From: Paenarthrobacter ilicis
Lineage (GTDB): Bacteria > Actinomycetota > Actinomycetes > Actinomycetales > Micrococcaceae
Assembly: GCF_016907545.1 (NCBI RefSeq)
Contig: NZ_JAFBCD010000001.1
Coordinates: forward strand, 930,001-994,000
Length of the DNA: 64,000 nt
Reading direction: 5' to 3'
The notes under the pieces: model-generated
What the model was told of the DNA's origin: nothing
The model's input: only the letters and a program-made list of their open reading frames with translations
Database searches by the model: none
Translations under genes and position numbers: made by a program
In this document: one piece after another, positions 61,564-64,000 of the stretch
How positions within the stretch are numbered: position 1 is the first letter of the stretch
Layout of the letters: each line of letters opens with the position of its first letter

Positions 61564-63075
61564 ATGTCGACGACGACCACACTGACCACCATCCACCACT
61601 TCATCAACGGCGCCGAATCAGCCGGTGAAGGCGACCGCACCCAGCCGGTGTACAACCCGGCCACCGGGCAGGTGACCGCTGAACTGCGCCTTGCCAACGA
61701 AGCTGACCTGAACGCCACCGTTGCAGCGGCCCGCAAGGCAGCTGACTCCTGGGGTGACATCTCACTGGCCAAGCGCACAGCGGTCCTGTTCAAGTTCCGC
61801 GAACTTGTTGCAGCGCACGTGGACGAGCTTGCCGAGCTCATCACTGCCGAGCACGGCAAGGTGCTTTCCGATGCCAAGGGCGAGATCGGCCGCGGGCTCG
61901 AGGTCATCGAGTTCGCCTGCGGAATCCCCACCCTGCTTAAGGGTGATTATTCGGACCAGGTATCCACCGGCATTGACGTTTTCTCCTTCCGCGAGCCCCT
62001 GGGCGTGGTGGCGGGAATTACCCCGTTCAACTTCCCGGTCATGGTGCCGCTGTGGATGGCTCCGATGGCGATCGCCACCGGCAACGCCTTCATCCTCAAG
62101 CCCTCCGAGCGTGATCCTTCGGCATCGATGCTGCTGGCCAAGCTGTGGAAGCAGGCAGGCCTGCCCGATGGCGTGTTCCAGGTCCTCCACGGTGGCAAGG
62201 AAACGGTTGATGGCTTGCTGACCCACCCGGACGTGGACGGCATCTCCTTCGTTGGATCCACCCCAATTGCCCAGTATGTCCACGAGACCGCCACCAAGCA
62301 TGGCAAGCGCGTCCAGGCCCTGGGCGGGGCGAAGAACCACGCGATCGTGCTCCCGGACGCTGACCTGGACAACGCCGCGGACCACCTTGCCGCTGCTGCG
62401 TTCGGTTCCGCGGGCGAGCGGTGCATGGCGATCTCCGTTGCCGTGGCCGTGGGTGATGCTGCGGACCTGCTGGTCAAGAAGGTCGAAGAGCGTGCCCTGG
62501 CTGTCCAGGTCAACAACGGCACCGAACCCGGCGCTGAAATGGGCCCGGTCATTACCCCGGCCTCCAAGGAACGCATCGTCAGGATCGTCACCGAAGCAGA
62601 GGCCGCCGGCGCTGCCATGGTGGTGGACGGACGTGACCTTGTGGTTCCGGGCCACGAAGAAGGCTTCTGGGTTGGCCCCACAGTGATTGACCACGTCAAG
62701 ACCGAAATGACCGCCTACCAGGAAGAGATCTTCGGGCCGGTCCTGGTGGTTGTCCGCGTAGACACGTTGGAAGATGGCATCGCGCTGATCAATTCCAACC
62801 CGTACGGCAACGGCACCGCGATCTTCACCTCTTCCGGCGCAGCTGCACGGACGTTCCAGCGCTCCGTGACCGTGGGTATGATCGGCATCAATGTCCCGCT
62901 GCCCGTCCCGGTTGCCTACCACTCCTTCGGTGGTTGGAAGGCATCGCTGTTCGGTGACAAGCACATCTACGGCCCCGAAGGCGTCTCCTTCTACACCCGT
63001 GGCAAGGTCATCACCTCCCGCTGGCCCGAAACCCACCACGCCTCCGGCGCCTCTTACAACTTCCCCTCCAACTGA
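61564..63075 (+). CDS. iolA: (Methyl)malonate-semialdehyde dehydrogenase
   Basis: 503 aa, CoA-acylating aldehyde dehydrogenase converting malonate semialdehyde to acetyl-CoA and CO2 (or methylmalonate semialdehyde to propionyl-CoA). VAGITPFNFPVMVPLWM, QALGGAKNHAIVLPDAD and the catalytic Cys in GSAGERCMAISVAV mark the MmsA/IolA family. The ATG at 61564 is preferred over 61375, which lies inside iolD; AAAGGAAG precedes it. Confidence 0.94.
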   Translation: MSTTTTLTTIHHFINGAESAGEGDRTQPVYNPATGQVTAELRLANEADLNATVAAARKAADSWGDISLAKRTAVLFKFRELVAAHVDELAELITAEHGKVLSDAKGEIGRGLEVIEFACGIPTLLKGDYSDQVSTGIDVFSFREPLGVVAGITPFNFPVMVPLWMAPMAIATGNAFILKPSERDPSASMLLAKLWKQAGLPDGVFQVLHGGKETVDGLLTHPDVDGISFVGSTPIAQYVHETATKHGKRVQALGGAKNHAIVLPDADLDNAADHLAAAAFGSAGERCMAISVAVAVGDAADLLVKKVEERALAVQVNNGTEPGAEMGPVITPASKERIVRIVTEAEAAGAAMVVDGRDLVVPGHEEGFWVGPTVIDHVKTEMTAYQEEIFGPVLVVVRVDTLEDGIALINSNPYGNGTAIFTSSGAAARTFQRSVTVGMIGINVPLPVPVAYHSFGGWKASLFGDKHIYGPEGVSFYTRGKVITSRWPETHHASGASYNFPSN

Positions 63076-63104
63076 CCACCTTCCCGAAGAAAGACACCGT
63101 TGTC

Positions 63105-64000
63105 ATGACCGACGTCCAGAACAAGCTCATCATCGGCACCGCACCCGACTCCTGGGGAGTCTGGTTTCCGGATGACCCCCAGCAGACCCCTTGGGAACGG
63201 TTCCTGGATGAGGTTGCCGAATCCGGCTATAAGTGGATCGAATTGGGTCCCTACGGATACCTCCCGAACGATCCCACCCGTTTGGCGGAGGAACTGAAAC
63301 AGCGCGACCTGAAGGTCACCGCGGGAACGGTCTTCACAGCATTCCACCGCGGCGCCAAGCAATACGAGGAAGCGTGGGAGCCGGCCCGCAAGGTTGCCGA
63401 ACTCACGGCTGCCATGGGCGGCGAGCACATTGTGGTCATCCCGGCCATGTGGCGTGACGACGTGACCGGCGAGGCCGTGGAGAACGGCGAACTCACCGAC
63501 GAGCAATGGGCTGACCTCTTTGCCGGCCACAACCGCATGGGCAAGGTCCTCCTGGAAGACTTTGGCCTGCACCAGCAGTTCCACTCCCACGCGGATTCCC
63601 ACGTCGGCGCCCAGCGGGACATCGAGACGCTCCTGGGCGCCACAGACCCCCGGTATTTGAACCTGTGCCTGGACACCGGCCACGCTGAGTACTGCGGAGC
63701 CTCCAGCCTTGAGCTCATCAAGAACCACCCGGACCGCATCGGATACCTGCACTTGAAGCAGATCAACCCGGAGATCCTGGCCGAGGTCAACGAGAAGAAC
63801 ATGACGTGGGCCGCTGCCAACCTGGCCGGCGTCATGACCGAACCTCCCAACGGGCTCCCTGACCTTCGCGCCGTGATCGAAGCCGTGGAGGCCCTCAACC
63901 GGCCGATCTTCGGCATTGTGGAGCAGGACATGTACCCGGTGGCGTTTGATGTTCCCATGCCGATTGCCAAGCGCACGCGGAACTACCTTCTGTCCTGCGG
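63105..64000 (+). CDS. TIM-barrel sugar phosphate isomerase/epimerase, iol operon (3' end outside window)
   Basis: The frame is open from ATG 63105 to the end (298 codons). It is an AP-endonuclease/xylose-isomerase-like TIM barrel with GTAPDSWGVWFPDDPQQTPW, YLNLCLDTGHAEYCG, GYLHLKQINPEIL and FGIVEQDMYPVAFDVP. This is the IolE/IolH superfamily; it could be inosose dehydratase or an isomerase, and sequence alone does not separate them. It follows iolA by 29 nt in the same operon. Confidence 0.85.
   Translation, partial: MTDVQNKLIIGTAPDSWGVWFPDDPQQTPWERFLDEVAESGYKWIELGPYGYLPNDPTRLAEELKQRDLKVTAGTVFTAFHRGAKQYEEAWEPARKVAELTAAMGGEHIVVIPAMWRDDVTGEAVENGELTDEQWADLFAGHNRMGKVLLEDFGLHQQFHSHADSHVGAQRDIETLLGATDPRYLNLCLDTGHAEYCGASSLELIKNHPDRIGYLHLKQINPEILAEVNEKNMTWAAANLAGVMTEPPNGLPDLRAVIEAVEALNRPIFGIVEQDMYPVAFDVPMPIAKRTRNYLLSC

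Overview
The window is high-GC, gene-dense chromosomal DNA of an actinobacterium. The gene set points to Micrococcaceae, most likely an Arthrobacter or Paenarthrobacter: an IdeR-type DtxR regulator with DtxR residue numbering, a long CspB next to a DUF3027 gene, an actinobacterial XPB helicase pair, PcrA close to sucCD, a stand-alone GroEL ending in GGMGGF, c-di-AMP riboswitches in front of cell-wall hydrolases, and several genes with a -10 box only 6-7 nt before the start codon, as in leaderless transcripts. Genus assignment is inference; no 16S is present. I see no insertion sequence, prophage, CRISPR array or replication origin.

Region by region. 1-4.4 kb: end of a LytR_C protein gene, a cold-shock gene, groEL behind two tandem CIRCE operators, an RNase HI-DUF4440 fusion and an orphan WXG100 protein. 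4.5-8.4 kb: an OmpR/histidine kinase pair and a divergent LysE exporter/LysG regulator pair. 8.5-17 kb: XPB helicase and its partner, a tandem repeat, CspB-DUF3027, an MFS transporter and serC. 17-21.3 kb: ideR, then three secreted cell-wall hydrolases; the first two each follow a c-di-AMP riboswitch. 21.6-27.8 kb: an HNH nuclease and a molybdenum module (mobA-DUF6457, moeA, a formate dehydrogenase-like oxidoreductase, fdhD). 27.9-36.9 kb: a GH38 alpha-mannosidase, two single-pass proteins of unknown function, a polar amino acid (cystine-like) ABC importer, and an HTH/multi-TM pair. 37-40.7 kb: an ABC-F protein and an ABC exporter behind an apparent transcription attenuator. 40.7-49.7 kb: Nudix/DUF6314 pair, tRNA-Arg(CCU), two membrane proteins, an inositol-phosphatase family enzyme, pcrA, a lipoprotein and sucCD. 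49.8-56.7 kb: a complete sortase-assembled pilus operon (large tip-like adhesin, backbone pilin, class C sortase). 57-64 kb: a tautomerase and a myo-inositol catabolism operon (iolC, an aldolase-like gene, iolD, iolA/mmsA, and a TIM-barrel isomerase/epimerase cut by the window end).

The most interesting signals are regulatory. (1) The two c-di-AMP riboswitches carry an anti-Shine-Dalgarno sequence in the loop of an aptamer hairpin; loop and SD differ between the copies but stay complementary (CUCUCU/AGAGAG and CUCCC/GGGAG), which suggests translational control through a loop-SD pseudoknot. (2) The ABC-F/exporter operon is preceded by a strong intrinsic terminator, a four-codon upstream ORF ending just before the stem, and an upstream sequence identical to part of the terminator 3' arm that could act as antiterminator. 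(3) The pilus tip protein appears to carry a beta-propeller between two related Ig-like domains. (4) The same 15-bp operator-like sequence lies upstream of the tautomerase gene and of the iol operon. (5) A DUF6314 gene appears to start one nucleotide after the 3' end of a tRNA gene.
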